Notes: generated from the letters alone by a model not told the origin. A DNA stretch of 64,000 nucleotides from Bacteroides sp. (GCA_014802325.1 JAAVCK010000014.1:33940-97939); one strand, 5' to 3'. Shown: positions 47,307 to 57,597, counted from the first letter of the stretch. Made by a program: numbers and translations.

Positions 47307-50300
47307 ATGAACCTCTCATATTCACTCCTTACACATGTAGTGCGGCTGGCCGTGATTTTGGCCGTGATGTTGACTCCGGCCCGTGGAGCCGCCTTTTCGT
47401 CTGACACCTATACCGACTCCTCCGCTCTTGCCGAGGGTAAATGGGTGAAGATCTCCGTGGCCGAGACCGGACTTTACTGCATCACCGCAGCCGACCTGCG
47501 CTCGTGGGGTTTCAGCGACCCCTCGCGCGTGAGAATCCACGGCTACGGCGGTCAGCGTATCTCTGATCATATGACTCAAGCCGGATTTATCGACGATCTG
47601 CCTCAGGTGCAGAGCGTGGTGTCGCAGCGCGGCGTGGTGTTCTACGCCCTCGGCCCTGAGACGTGGACCTATTCCGACAACTCGTGGAGCCATTCGCTCA
47701 ATCCCTTCTCTACGGCCGGATATTATTTCGTGACCGAGAGCGACGCGCCCGCGCGTGAAATCGTCACCGAGGGTCGCGAACTGACCGCTGACCGCACGTT
47801 TGCCACATCGTTTACCGAACATCTCTTCCACGAGACCGATAAAGTATCTCCCGCCACACTGGGTCTGCTCCTCGTGGGCGAGGATTTCCGCTATACATCG
47901 TCGCAGTCTTTCCGCTTCTCCACTCCCGGCGCTATCGTGCCCTCCGAAGCTGTGGCAAGGGTGAATTTTCTTTCGGCCACCACCGGGCAGTCGACTGTGG
48001 CGCTCTCGGCCGACAACAATGCCCTCTCGCTCTCGGGTGTCTACACTTTCCCGGCTTCGTCGGAAGGCTCGACAGGACTCAGCGAAGGCACGTTTACTAT
48101 CGGCGGCAACAATACCTCCATCGGTGTTCGCTTCAATGGTGGCGGCGTTGTGTCGATGGCTTATCTCGATTATATCGAGCTGCTCTATAAGCGTCTTATA
48201 ACTCTCGACGGCGGTAAACTCGGTTTTTCCACCGATTCTCCCGGTGTGGAACTCGCTGTGGCCGACAATAAGGACGTGACCGTGTGGGATGTCACCGATC
48301 CTCTCAATATCAATCAGCTCTCCACCACGACCGCCACGGGCGGGGCGCTCCGATGGGTGACGCCTTACGCCGGTATGCGCTCCTACTGCGCATGGAGTGC
48401 GTCGGCCGTGCTGCCTTCGCCCAAATATGTGGGACTGATAGCCAATCAGAATCTCCACGCACGCACCACGCCCGACATGGTGATTGTGACCACTGCCGAT
48501 AATCTGACCCAGGCCAACCGTGTTGCAGCTCTCCACGATGACCTCGACGTGCTCGTAGTGACTCAAGACCAGGTATATAACGAATTTTCATCAGGCGTAG
48601 CCGATCCGTCGGGCATACGCAAGATGGCCAAAATGTATTTCGACCGTTCGGCTGCGGGCGCCGAGGGCGGCAATTTCCGCTACCTCCTCCTTTTCGGCCG
48701 TCCTACCTACGACAACCGCCGACTTACCGGCGACATGGCTCAGGCCGGATATGAGACCATCCCTGCATGGTCCACCGATAGCGGACTGAATGAAAACGTG
48801 GCTTATTGCTCCGACGATTTCTTCGCCATGCTCGAAGACGGCTCTGGCCTCCGATGGGGCAACGAAGTGCTCAATATAGCCGTCGGACGTATCCCCGCCA
48901 CCTCTGCCGACGAGGCCGCCGTGTTTGTTGACCGCCTGACTGACTACATCACCACCCCCGGCGGCGGTGAGTGGGTGCAGCGTGCTGTCCTCACGGCCGA
49001 CGATGGCGACAGCTCCGTGCATCTCATTCAGTCTGAAAAGATGTACAACGGCTTCCTCTCATCATCGCGCGGAGCCGACATTAATTATAAGAAAGTATAT
49101 TTCGGCGCTTACACCCTTTCCAATGGCGTCTATGCCGAGGCCGTGTCGACTTTCCGCCGCGAGATCGAAGACGGTGTGCTGCTGTGGAGCTTCATTGGTC
49201 ATGCTACCGTCGACAATCTTACCGGCGAGGGACTTCTACCTCCCGGCGAGGTCTACAAGCTCTATCTGCGCAAACCGCTCATATTCTACGGCGCTACATG
49301 CTCGTTCGGCCGCTGGGACGGCGACCGCACTTCGGGCATCGAGGCTCTGTGTATGCGCGAGAGCGGTGGTGCCATCGCTGCCATATCGGCCGTGCGCCCC
49401 GTATATATCGCGCTCAATGAACTGATGTCTACCGCCTTCGCCAAAAACCTTTTCCAAGCCGACTCCTCAGGCCGATTCCCCACCGTGGGCGAAGCCATGA
49501 TGAAGGCTAAAAACAGCATCGGCTCCGACACCAACAAGCGCCGCTACGTGATGCTCGGCGACCCGGCCATGCGTCCGGCCATTCCCGAAAACCGCGTGGA
49601 AGTGGTGAGCATCAACGGTGTCGATGCTACTGACCCGCAGACCCCGCCCGTGATTTCAGCGCTTCAGAAAGTGTCGATCAAGGGACACGTCACCGACTAT
49701 GCCGGCAACCGTCTCGACGATTTCACCGGCTCTCTTTCCTACACCATTTTCGACGCTGAATATTCCACTGTTTCCAACGAGCGCGACGAAAACGAGCGTG
49801 AAGTATCGTTTGAGCAGCAGGGCAACCGCGTAGCAGCCGGTCGCACCGCCGTCATCGCCGGCGAGTTTGAAATTTCGCTCACCATGCCCTCGGAAGTGGC
49901 CGACAATTTCCGCCCCGGTGCCATGTCGCTCTACGCCATCTCGGCCGACAAGGCCAACGACGCCGCCGATACATTCCGCAACTTCTATATCTACGGGTTC
50001 GACGATCAGGCCACAGCCGATCTCAACGCCCCGAAGATCGAGTATATGTATATGAATCACGACTCGTTTGAAGACGGAAGCACCGTCAACGCCGCCCCCA
50101 TGCTTATAGCCCGCGTGAGCGATGATACGGGTATCAACCTCTCCACCGCCGGCGTAGGCCACCAGATGAGCGTGCGCATCGACCGCAAGGATTCATACAG
50201 CGATGTGGCTGCTTCGTTCAGCCCCGATGAAGATGGTTCGCCTGCCGGCACTATCTCCTACCGTCTGCCCGAACTCATGCCGGGCGACCACGAACTGGAG

Positions 50301-50693
50301 TTCCGCGTGTGGGACGTCAATGGAAATTCCGCCTCTAAGACCCTCACGTTCAGTGTCGACAGTTCGGCCGCACCCTCTATATTCGATGTCTGGACCGACG
50401 CAAGTCCGGCCCGCAACGAGGCTAATTTTTATGTGAGCCACGACCGTCCCGACGAAATTCTCAACGTCACCGTGGAAGTATTTGACTTCAACGGCACCCT
50501 TCAGTGGAGCGAAACCGCCACCGGACGTGCCGACATGTTCTCATCATCGCCTGTGAAGTGGAATCTGGTCAACAACAGTGGTCAGCGGGTCAACCGCGGC
50601 ATCTACATCTACCGCGCCCGAATTGCCACATCCGACAATCCCGACCTCGTATCCACCTCCCGCAGCCGCCGCCTGGCCGTCGCCGCCTTCTAA
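47307..50693 (+). CDS. porU: Type IX secretion system sortase PorU (C25 gingipain-like)
   Basis: 1128 aa; 'GKWVKISVAETGLYCITAADLRSWGF', 'PDMVIVTTADNLTQANRVAALHDDLDVLVVTQDQVYNEFSSGVADPSGIRKMAKMYFDR', C-term 'NRGIYIYRARIAT'. Confidence 0.9.
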   Translation: MNLSYSLLTHVVRLAVILAVMLTPARGAAFSSDTYTDSSALAEGKWVKISVAETGLYCITAADLRSWGFSDPSRVRIHGYGGQRISDHMTQAGFIDDLPQVQSVVSQRGVVFYALGPETWTYSDNSWSHSLNPFSTAGYYFVTESDAPAREIVTEGRELTADRTFATSFTEHLFHETDKVSPATLGLLLVGEDFRYTSSQSFRFSTPGAIVPSEAVARVNFLSATTGQSTVALSADNNALSLSGVYTFPASSEGSTGLSEGTFTIGGNNTSIGVRFNGGGVVSMAYLDYIELLYKRLITLDGGKLGFSTDSPGVELAVADNKDVTVWDVTDPLNINQLSTTTATGGALRWVTPYAGMRSYCAWSASAVLPSPKYVGLIANQNLHARTTPDMVIVTTADNLTQANRVAALHDDLDVLVVTQDQVYNEFSSGVADPSGIRKMAKMYFDRSAAGAEGGNFRYLLLFGRPTYDNRRLTGDMAQAGYETIPAWSTDSGLNENVAYCSDDFFAMLEDGSGLRWGNEVLNIAVGRIPATSADEAAVFVDRLTDYITTPGGGEWVQRAVLTADDGDSSVHLIQSEKMYNGFLSSSRGADINYKKVYFGAYTLSNGVYAEAVSTFRREIEDGVLLWSFIGHATVDNLTGEGLLPPGEVYKLYLRKPLIFYGATCSFGRWDGDRTSGIEALCMRESGGAIAAISAVRPVYIALNELMSTAFAKNLFQADSSGRFPTVGEAMMKAKNSIGSDTNKRRYVMLGDPAMRPAIPENRVEVVSINGVDATDPQTPPVISALQKVSIKGHVTDYAGNRLDDFTGSLSYTIFDAEYSTVSNERDENEREVSFEQQGNRVAAGRTAVIAGEFEISLTMPSEVADNFRPGAMSLYAISADKANDAADTFRNFYIYGFDDQATADLNAPKIEYMYMNHDSFEDGSTVNAAPMLIARVSDDTGINLSTAGVGHQMSVRIDRKDSYSDVAASFSPDEDGSPAGTISYRLPELMPGDHELEFRVWDVNGNSASKTLTFSVDSSAAPSIFDVWTDASPARNEANFYVSHDRPDEILNVTVEVFDFNGTLQWSETATGRADMFSSSPVKWNLVNNSGQRVNRGIYIYRARIATSDNPDLVSTSRSRRLAVAAF

Positions 50694-50822
50694 CCGGCTA
50701 ATCACCCACAACACCCCGTCCCACCTGTAGGGCGCACACTGGGCTGTGTCCGGCCGAGCAAAAATGTAACTTCATTGCCGCTGTTCCACAGCCGTCGCAC
50801 CCACGGGTGCGCGTCTCAAAAA

Positions 50823-50908
50823 GCCACGGAGTGGCTACCACAACGTTAACCCCGGGTGCTTGTCACCCGGGGTACAAACCCCACCGCGACACAACCGCGG
50901 AGCGGTTG
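50823..50908. repeat. A-B-C half element, direct copy 1
   Basis: gccacggagtggc, aaccccgggtgcttgtcacccggggt, caaccgcggagcggttg. Confidence 0.85.
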
Positions 50909-50956
50909 CACAAAAAAATCATGAATCTATGCACACCTATAGGTGTGTCTCAAAAA

Positions 50957-51042
50957 GCCACGGAGTGGCTACCACAACGTTAACCCCGGGTGCTTGTCAC
51001 CCGGGGTACAAAGTGCACGACGACACAACCGCGGAGCGGTTG
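50957..51042. repeat. A-B-C half element, direct copy 2
   Basis: Same hairpins as copy 1 with the same internal spacing (86 bp). Confidence 0.85.
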
Positions 51043-51049
51043 CACAAAT

Positions 51050-51102
51050 AATCATGAATCATGCATCATGAATCATGCATCATGAATCATGAATCAAAAA
51101 GG
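51050..51102 (-). repeat. Heptamer array (GAATCAT/GCATCAT)n
   Basis: aatcatgaatcatgcatcatgaatcatgcatcatgaatcatgaatcaaaaagg. Confidence 0.85.
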
Positions 51103-51107
51103 AACCG

Positions 51108-52397
51108 TCACCAACTTCCCGAGGCGCCACCGCCACCGGTACTACCGCCTCCGAAGCTACCCCCTGAAAAACCACCGAAGCCACCGCCACCACCTCGGCC
51201 ACCAAGCATACTGCCCAGAATAGCCGCAGCCGCGGCAGCATTAGCCGTATTGTCGGCACGACGCGGCAGCCTCCGGCGACGCTGAGTCGTAAATCCGCAT
51301 GCCTTGCACGCATAAGTATCAGTAATCTCACCCTCCGAGCGAGTTGTCGGCACAGTGGTAGTGCGTGAGTCCACCAGGCTCAGCGCCCGGGCATGACATC
51401 GCGGACACTCCGTGTAGGCCGCTTTAGTGTTCACGTAAGGTATCACCTCCGTATTATTGCAATCCGGACACAGCCATACATCGTAGTCAATCGAATTGAT
51501 GCGCTCCTCAGCATCCTCGGCAGGAGTGAGATAGCGGTTGTCCGTCTCCTCGTCGAGCAGCTGCATGCGATGCCCGCAGTTGCCGCACATGCGTTTGTGG
51601 TAGCGTATCCGCCGCCTTTCCCAAAGAAGAAGCAGTAGCGCCGGCAAGCCCATACCTATCGACAGGAAAGCTATCAGAGCCACAGTGTCACGTATGCGGT
51701 CGAGAGCCTGGTATCGCTCCGACTCCGAGCGGCCGCGGGTATGGAACATCGTGTAGGCTACCCAGCAGAAAGTGACGATGCCGATCGTTATCGCAAAATT
51801 CAGATACATTCCGAATATATCTTCGCTTGTCAATTCGTCGCCGTGCGATGCCGATACCCGGGAGTCGCGCGGAAGAGCTGAGCGCAGCTCTTCGGCCACC
51901 GCCGGATCGCTCAATCGCTCGGATATGGCGGCCACACCGGCCAGCGTACCCGCGTCGTAGTCACCTTCAGCAAATCGCGGTGCCATCTCGTTGCGGATTA
52001 TTCGGCCTGCTATTATGTCGGGAAGCGCCCCTTCAGCGCCGTAGCCCGTGCGTATCACGGCCTTGCGGTCGCCCGTGGAGATGAGCATGAGCACACCGTT
52101 GTCCTTATCGCTACGTCCTATCTGCCACTTCTCGAACAGGTCGGTGGCGAAGCGGTCAGGATCGGTCGACGGGTCTATCTGATCCACCACTACCACGGCA
52201 AGCTCCGTTGTGGTGTTGTCCCACAACCGGCCTATAGCGTCGTCGAGGCGGGTTACAGTCGCGGGCGAGAGCGCCCCGGCTTGATCGGTTACGTAGCGGT
52301 GTGCGTCGGTCAGATGCACGTTGCGCACTTCGTCGACGGTCACGGCTCCGGCCGCAGCAGCTGCCAGAACAAGCAGAAGGAGAAGAATCTTTTTCAT
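51108..52397 (-). CDS. TPM domain membrane protein with zinc-ribbon-like Cys pairs and Gly-rich C-terminus
   Basis: 'VHLTDAHRYVTDQAGALSPATVTRLDDAIGRLWDNTTTELAVVVVDQI'; CGNCG...CPDC...CPRC...CKAC; GGRGGGGGFGGFSGGSFGGGSTGGGGASGSW. Confidence 0.88.
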   Translation of the reverse strand: MKKILLLLLVLAAAAAGAVTVDEVRNVHLTDAHRYVTDQAGALSPATVTRLDDAIGRLWDNTTTELAVVVVDQIDPSTDPDRFATDLFEKWQIGRSDKDNGVLMLISTGDRKAVIRTGYGAEGALPDIIAGRIIRNEMAPRFAEGDYDAGTLAGVAAISERLSDPAVAEELRSALPRDSRVSASHGDELTSEDIFGMYLNFAITIGIVTFCWVAYTMFHTRGRSESERYQALDRIRDTVALIAFLSIGMGLPALLLLLWERRRIRYHKRMCGNCGHRMQLLDEETDNRYLTPAEDAEERINSIDYDVWLCPDCNNTEVIPYVNTKAAYTECPRCHARALSLVDSRTTTVPTTRSEGEITDTYACKACGFTTQRRRRLPRRADNTANAAAAAAILGSMLGGRGGGGGFGGFSGGSFGGGSTGGGGASGSW

Positions 52398-52398
52398 G

Positions 52399-53745
52399 TC
52401 AGTTGTTGATTTTTAGGCTCATGCCGTTGAGCTGGCGATAGAGTTCGAGGGCATACACGTCGGTCATACCCGAGATATAGTCCACAGCGGCGAGGAGTTT
52501 GCCGTAGAGCGATGTATGGGTCTTCTCATACTGCCGCGGTATCTTGGCCAGCAGCAGACGCGAATAGTTGAGATCCGGATTGAGCACGGCATCGATCACC
52601 TTTTCCATCAGGAATGAGATGATGCGGTTACCGGCCAGTTCGATGTCTATCACATCGGGCGCGCTGTAAATCCGCTGCCACGACAGCCGTTCGCAAGCCT
52701 TGTAAGCCTGACGCTCGGTAGGTGTGATATGGTTGAGCAGTTGACCGTCAAACTCGCCGCGGAGTATCGCCTCCTCGTTTTCCACGAAAGTGAGGGCGCA
52801 CCGCTCCACGAGCACACCTATTATCGAGGCGCGCAGATAGGCTATCTTCTCGTTGGGATCGTCCACATGGTCGAGCGATGTCAGGCGGCGGCAGCGGTCG
52901 TCGTAGTTGAAAAATTGCAGGAAGAGGTCTATCACCTGCTCTGTGGGCAGGAGGCCGAGCTTGTGGGCATCTTCTATGTCCATGATTTCATAGCAGATGT
53001 CGTCGGCCGCTTCCACTATGTATACCAGCGGATGGCGCGCGTAGCCCGGAGCCTGGTCGGGCGCAGTGACGCGCAGCAGTCCGGTGTGGGCTGCCACTCG
53101 CTCGAAATCTGAGGTCTCGGAGGTGAAGAAGCCGAATTTCGGATGCTCGTGCGAAGCCAGTACGGATGCGTAGGGATATTTCACTATCGACGCCAGAGTG
53201 GAGTAGGTGAGAGCGAAACCGCCCGGACGCCGACCCAAAAACTGATGGGTGAGCAGGCGGAATGCGTTGGCGTTGCCCTCGAAGTGAGTCAGATCGGCCC
53301 ACTGTTCGGCTGTCAGACTTGCGCGCAGCGGACGGCCCGGTCCCTCGCTGAAAAACGACGAGATGGCCTTTTCGCCTGAGTGGCCAAAGGGCGGATTGCC
53401 CATGTCGTGGGCCAGGCAAGCAGCTGCTACAATCTCTCCGGCTGCATCGAGCTTCCCTACCCAAGACTCACCCTCATATTTGCGCTTGAGGGCTGCGGCC
53501 ACCTCGCGGGCTATCGACCGGCCCACACATGCCACTTCCATGCTGTGGGTGAGGCGATTGTGGACGAAGATGCTGCCCGGCAGAGGGAATACCTGCGTCT
53601 TGTTCTGGAGTCGGCGGAATGCCGGTGAGAATACTATGCGGTCATAATCGCGCTGAAATTCCGAACGTGTCTCACTCTCGGTCACGTTCAGATGCTCCTG
53701 GCCGAAGCGCAACGGAGTTATGAGTTTGTCCCATGACATCTTCAT
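52399..53745 (-). CDS. dgt: Deoxyguanosinetriphosphate triphosphohydrolase (HD domain)
   Basis: 'FQRDYDRIVFSPAFRRLQNKTQVFPLPGSIFVHNRLTHSMEVACVGRSIA', 'CLAHDMGNPPFGHSGEKAI'. Confidence 0.92.
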   Translation of the reverse strand: MKMSWDKLITPLRFGQEHLNVTESETRSEFQRDYDRIVFSPAFRRLQNKTQVFPLPGSIFVHNRLTHSMEVACVGRSIAREVAAALKRKYEGESWVGKLDAAGEIVAAACLAHDMGNPPFGHSGEKAISSFFSEGPGRPLRASLTAEQWADLTHFEGNANAFRLLTHQFLGRRPGGFALTYSTLASIVKYPYASVLASHEHPKFGFFTSETSDFERVAAHTGLLRVTAPDQAPGYARHPLVYIVEAADDICYEIMDIEDAHKLGLLPTEQVIDLFLQFFNYDDRCRRLTSLDHVDDPNEKIAYLRASIIGVLVERCALTFVENEEAILRGEFDGQLLNHITPTERQAYKACERLSWQRIYSAPDVIDIELAGNRIISFLMEKVIDAVLNPDLNYSRLLLAKIPRQYEKTHTSLYGKLLAAVDYISGMTDVYALELYRQLNGMSLKINN

Positions 53746-53828
53746 AATAGTCCGGTCTTAATTTTTTTAATTCTTAAATCTCAAAAATGTTTACAACATC
53801 CACCACCTCCGCCTCAGAATCAGAATTC

Positions 53829-54563
53829 TTAAATCTTCTCCCCCGTGTAGATGGTGCAGACACCGAAGGTGAGCGGGCGGAAGGTGCAGCCTTTGAATCC
53901 CGCACGCTCCATCAGACCGGTCATCTCGGCACCCTGCGGCACAGCAGCTATGCTTTCGGGCAGATAGGAGTAAGCCCGGGTGTCAGACGACACCGCACGT
54001 CCCAGCGTAGGGATGATATGGCGTGTGTAGAGATTGTAAAACGGACGCACCAGACCCGATGTAGGGGTGGATAGTTCGAGTATGCACACCCGGCCACCCT
54101 TGCGGAGCACTCGATACATCTCGCGGTAACCGGCAAGAAGATTCTCGAAGTTGCGCACACCGAACGCGCATGTCACCAGGTCAAACGACTCGTCGGGAAA
54201 CGGCAGTTGCAGGCAGTCGCCCTGCACCAGTTTCACCGTGTCGGAGAGGTCTTCATCCTCCACCTTGCGGCGCCCCTTGGCAAGCATCTGCTCCGAGAGG
54301 TCTATGCCGGTCACAGTGACCGGATCGAGCCTGTGAGCCATAAGTATGGCCAGATCGGCAGTCCCGGTGGCTATGTCGAGAATATCGTCGTGATTACCCT
54401 CGGCCAGCATACCTATGGCGATGCTGCGCCAGCGGCGGTCGATACCGAGCGTCATGGCCCGGTTCATGAAATCGTAGGCCGGCGCGATTGAGTCAAACAT
54501 GTCTTTGACCTGTTTGCCTTTTTCACGCCGGTCGTCATAGGGATTTATTTCTTCGCAGTTCAC
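53829..54563 (-). CDS. menG: Demethylmenaquinone methyltransferase (UbiE/MenG)
   Basis: 'VKDMFDSIAPAYDFMNRAMTLGIDRRWRSIAI', 'LDIATGTADLAI'. Confidence 0.93.
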   Translation of the reverse strand: MNCEEINPYDDRREKGKQVKDMFDSIAPAYDFMNRAMTLGIDRRWRSIAIGMLAEGNHDDILDIATGTADLAILMAHRLDPVTVTGIDLSEQMLAKGRRKVEDEDLSDTVKLVQGDCLQLPFPDESFDLVTCAFGVRNFENLLAGYREMYRVLRKGGRVCILELSTPTSGLVRPFYNLYTRHIIPTLGRAVSSDTRAYSYLPESIAAVPQGAEMTGLMERAGFKGCTFRPLTFGVCTIYTGEKI

Positions 54564-54574
54564 GCGGGGAAGTA

Positions 54575-55528
54575 TCAGGGATTAAGAGTATTGAGGCAGT
54601 CGAGCACGTTTTTCTCTATGCGGTCAAGCAGGTGTGTCTCGTCGGCTTTCACGAAGGGATGGCCGGTGATGTGCTCATAGAGCTCGATGTAGCGGTCTGA
54701 TACACTCTGCACGAACTCATCGGTCATTTCGGGTACTTTCTGTCCGGCCTTACCCATGAAGTCGTGTTCCATAAGCCACTGGCGCACAAATTCTTTTGAG
54801 AGCTGGCGCTGGGGTTCGCCGTTGCGGAAGCGCTCTTCGTAGCCGTCGGCATAGATGTAGCGCGACGAGTCGGGGGTATGGATTTCGTCCATAAGCACGA
54901 TCTTGCCGTCGAGCACGCCGAACTCATATTTGGTGTCGACCAGTATCAGACCCTTTTCGGCAGCCATCTCTGTGCCTTTCCGGAAGAGGGTGAAGGCGTA
55001 GCGGGCCATGGTGTCAAACTGCTCTTCGGTCACGAGTCCCTGAGCTATGGCTTCGCTACGCGATATGTTGAGGTCGTGGCCTTCGTCGGCTTTGGTAGTG
55101 GGAGTGATAATGGGTGTGTCAAACTTCTGCCATTCCTTCAGGCCCTCGGGGAGAGTTATGCCGCATATGCTGTGTTGGCCGGCCTGATAGTCGCGCCAGG
55201 CGCTTCCGGCGATGTATCCGCGCACGATCACTTCGAGTTTCACGGGCTCGCAGCGGTATCCTACGGTCACCATCGGGTCGGGAACGGCGATTTTCCAGTT
55301 GGGTACTTCGTCGGCTGTTGCGTCAAGGAAGGTCGCAGCTATCTGATTGAGAGCCTGACCCTTGTAGGGGATACCCTTGGGTAGAATCACGTCGAAAGCC
55401 GAGATGCGGTCCGTGGCCACCATTACGAGCAGATTGTCGTTGATGGTATACACGTCGCGCACTTTGCCGTGATATACAGCGGTTTGACCGGGAAATTTAA
55501 AGTCGGTGGAGGTTAAGGCCTTTTCCAT
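54575..55528 (-). CDS. purC: Phosphoribosylaminoimidazolesuccinocarboxamide synthase
   Basis: '[39 protein letters not shown]'; start at MEKALTST (55528). Confidence 0.95.
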   Translation of the reverse strand: MEKALTSTDFKFPGQTAVYHGKVRDVYTINDNLLVMVATDRISAFDVILPKGIPYKGQALNQIAATFLDATADEVPNWKIAVPDPMVTVGYRCEPVKLEVIVRGYIAGSAWRDYQAGQHSICGITLPEGLKEWQKFDTPIITPTTKADEGHDLNISRSEAIAQGLVTEEQFDTMARYAFTLFRKGTEMAAEKGLILVDTKYEFGVLDGKIVLMDEIHTPDSSRYIYADGYEERFRNGEPQRQLSKEFVRQWLMEHDFMGKAGQKVPEMTDEFVQSVSDRYIELYEHITGHPFVKADETHLLDRIEKNVLDCLNTLNP

Positions 55529-55582
55529 ATTATGATATTTGTTGGGAATATTTTGATACAAAAATACTAAATTCTATTGATT

Positions 55583-55745
55583 AATCATAAATCATGAATC
55601 ATAAATCAAAAAAGAATCATGAATCCTGCATCATAAATCATGAATCAAAAAGGAATCATGAATCCTGCATCATGAATCATAAATCAAAATGGAATCATGA
55701 ATCCTGCATCATGAATCATGAATCAAAAAGGAATCATGAATCAAG
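55583..55745 (-). repeat. Heptamer-based array with 39-bp higher-order period
   Basis: aatcatg aatcctg catcatg aatcatg aatcaaa aagg unit; unit starts 55615, 55654, 55693, 55732. Confidence 0.92.
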
Positions 55746-56522
55746 CGGGCGGTGGACATAGGCGTGGAGACATCCCACAAACAGCGCTCCACCGATGATA
55801 TTGCCTGCGGTTGCCCATAAGAGATTGAGCCACAGGTCGGAGGCGGCTATGTCAGCGCCCAGCATTATGGCGCACGGCAGAAAAAACATGTTGGCCACGC
55901 AGTGCTCGTAGCCCAGCATCACGAATGCGGCCACGGGTATCCAGCATCCTGTCCCCTTGCCGCCGAGCGAGTCCGCCGACATGGCGAGCCATACGGCCAG
56001 ACACACGAGCCAGTTGGCTCCGATGCCGCGCATGAGGGTGGTGAGCCACGGCAGCGACGCCTTGGTCTGAGCCATGGTGATCAGCGATTCGCGGTAGGGC
56101 GATGCGTCGAGTGTGCCGGTGAGTTTCACCAGCAGAAATGCGAAGAGCAGCGCTCCCAGAAAGTTGCCTGACCATACGGCCACCCAGTTGATTATCACGT
56201 CTTTGCCCGATACTTTGCCCTGTAGGTAGGCTGGCATCATCATGGCATTGTTGCCGGTGAAGAGTTCGGCGCCGAGTATCACCGTCAGTACCAGGCCGAT
56301 AGGGAATGTCAGGCCGCTTAGGAGCTTTTGCAGCGAAGGAGTGGTAGATACGTCGGTGAATCCCCATCCGGCTATGATGGACAGAGCGCCACCGAGGGCT
56401 ATGAATGCACCGGCCATCATGGCCAGCGTGAGCAGAAGCAGCGGGCGGCGGCCAAGCGATGATTTGCGCGTGGCGGCGCTGACTGAGAGCTCAAGTATTT
56501 CCTGTGGTGTGCGCAGTGCCAT
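55734..56522 (-). CDS. Formate/nitrite transporter (FNT) family protein
   Basis: 'LIVGAELFTGNNAMMMPAYL'-like FNT signature 'GAELFTGNN'; 'NWLVCLAVWLA'; start at MALRTPQE (56522). Confidence 0.9.
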   Translation of the reverse strand: MALRTPQEILELSVSAATRKSSLGRRPLLLLTLAMMAGAFIALGGALSIIAGWGFTDVSTTPSLQKLLSGLTFPIGLVLTVILGAELFTGNNAMMMPAYLQGKVSGKDVIINWVAVWSGNFLGALLFAFLLVKLTGTLDASPYRESLITMAQTKASLPWLTTLMRGIGANWLVCLAVWLAMSADSLGGKGTGCWIPVAAFVMLGYEHCVANMFFLPCAIMLGADIAASDLWLNLLWATAGNIIGGALFVGCLHAYVHRPLDS

Positions 56523-57211
56523 TAGAGTTCTTCGGTTATTGAGTAATTGATGAAATCGTTGAAGGGCTTGAAGATATGGAATATCTCGGCGGCACGTTCC
56601 ACCCACGAGGGAGTGCTGAAATCCTTCTCGGTCATAGGGGCGAATTTGCCGTATTCCTTCATGCGGATCAGGTGGGCGTAGGGGTGATCGCGCTCCCAGC
56701 CTTTGGGCACGGTCTTGAGACTGTCGCCTATAAGTTCTGTACCGGCCACTGCCACGAGCCGGGGATCGTGGATGATCTCCTCAAACTCTTCGATATTGTC
56801 GACTATAGCTTTACGCACTTTCTTGAGCACGTCGCTCTCGGGCATCCACAGGCCTCCGTAGCAGCCGTTTTCGGTCATGGAGCCGTTGACTCCCACGTGG
56901 AGATAGTCGGCGGCCATACATGTGCGCTTGCCATAGGGTGAGAGCAGGGCGGCGAAGTGGAGCTTGAAAGGCGTCTTGTCTTGCGAAAAGCGGGTATCGC
57001 GATATATGCGGTAGGTGACGTCCTTGCCGCTCTGCGCTGCCATATCCGGCTCGTAGGCCGACATGCAGGATATCAGCCTGTCGAGGTCGGCTATCCACGC
57101 TGCGCGCAGGTCATCGTATTCAGCCTTGTGGGCATGAAACCATTCGCGGTCGTTGTGGCGCCCGAGTTTTCTCAGGAAAGCAAACAAGCGCGGCATGTAG
57201 TACTGTGCCAT
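56522..57211 (-). CDS. DUF2461 family protein
   Basis: 'LFAFLRKLGRHNDREWFHAHKAEYDDLRAAW', 'TYRIYRDTRFSQDKTPFKLHFAA'. Confidence 0.85.
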   Translation of the reverse strand: MAQYYMPRLFAFLRKLGRHNDREWFHAHKAEYDDLRAAWIADLDRLISCMSAYEPDMAAQSGKDVTYRIYRDTRFSQDKTPFKLHFAALLSPYGKRTCMAADYLHVGVNGSMTENGCYGGLWMPESDVLKKVRKAIVDNIEEFEEIIHDPRLVAVAGTELIGDSLKTVPKGWERDHPYAHLIRMKEYGKFAPMTEKDFSTPSWVERAAEIFHIFKPFNDFINYSITEEL

Positions 57212-57231
57212 ATCGGGTATCTATGTGGGGT

Positions 57232-57597
57232 TCAGCGTATTTCTTCCCACTCGGCGTCGGAAATCTGCGATTCCTCCACCACGGTGCGGGATTCGGTTGA
57301 CTGGTAATGATAGTTGCCTTCAAGGTCCTCAAATTCGGCGTACTCGCCCATGTCGCGGGTGAACACTTTGCGGCGTGCCGGAGTGTTGGTGGCAGCGGAG
57401 GTGCTGTCGGTACGTGACTGTGAGAACCATGAGGAGAACATGGAGAAGTAGGGGTCGGCCTGCTGGCGCTGCTCGAAGTCGCGGCGCATACGGTCAGCCA
57501 TCATGCGAGCGGCTTTTTCCTGTATTTTGCGCGAAATCCAGGGCCATGCGGCGCGCACGACGAAATAGAATATAATGAGAGTAATTATAAACCACAT
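57232..57597 (-). CDS. DUF4834-like small membrane-anchored protein
   Basis: N-terminal TM, 121 aa, '...YHYQSTESRTVVEESQISDAEWEEI'. Confidence 0.65.
   Translation of the reverse strand: MWFIITLIIFYFVVRAAWPWISRKIQEKAARMMADRMRRDFEQRQQADPYFSMFSSWFSQSRTDSTSAATNTPARRKVFTRDMGEYAEFEDLEGNYHYQSTESRTVVEESQISDAEWEEIR

Noticed and set aside
55583-55745. Possible CRISPR array
   Set aside because: Period is built of 7-mers with no unique spacers and no cas genes; it is a tandem repeat.
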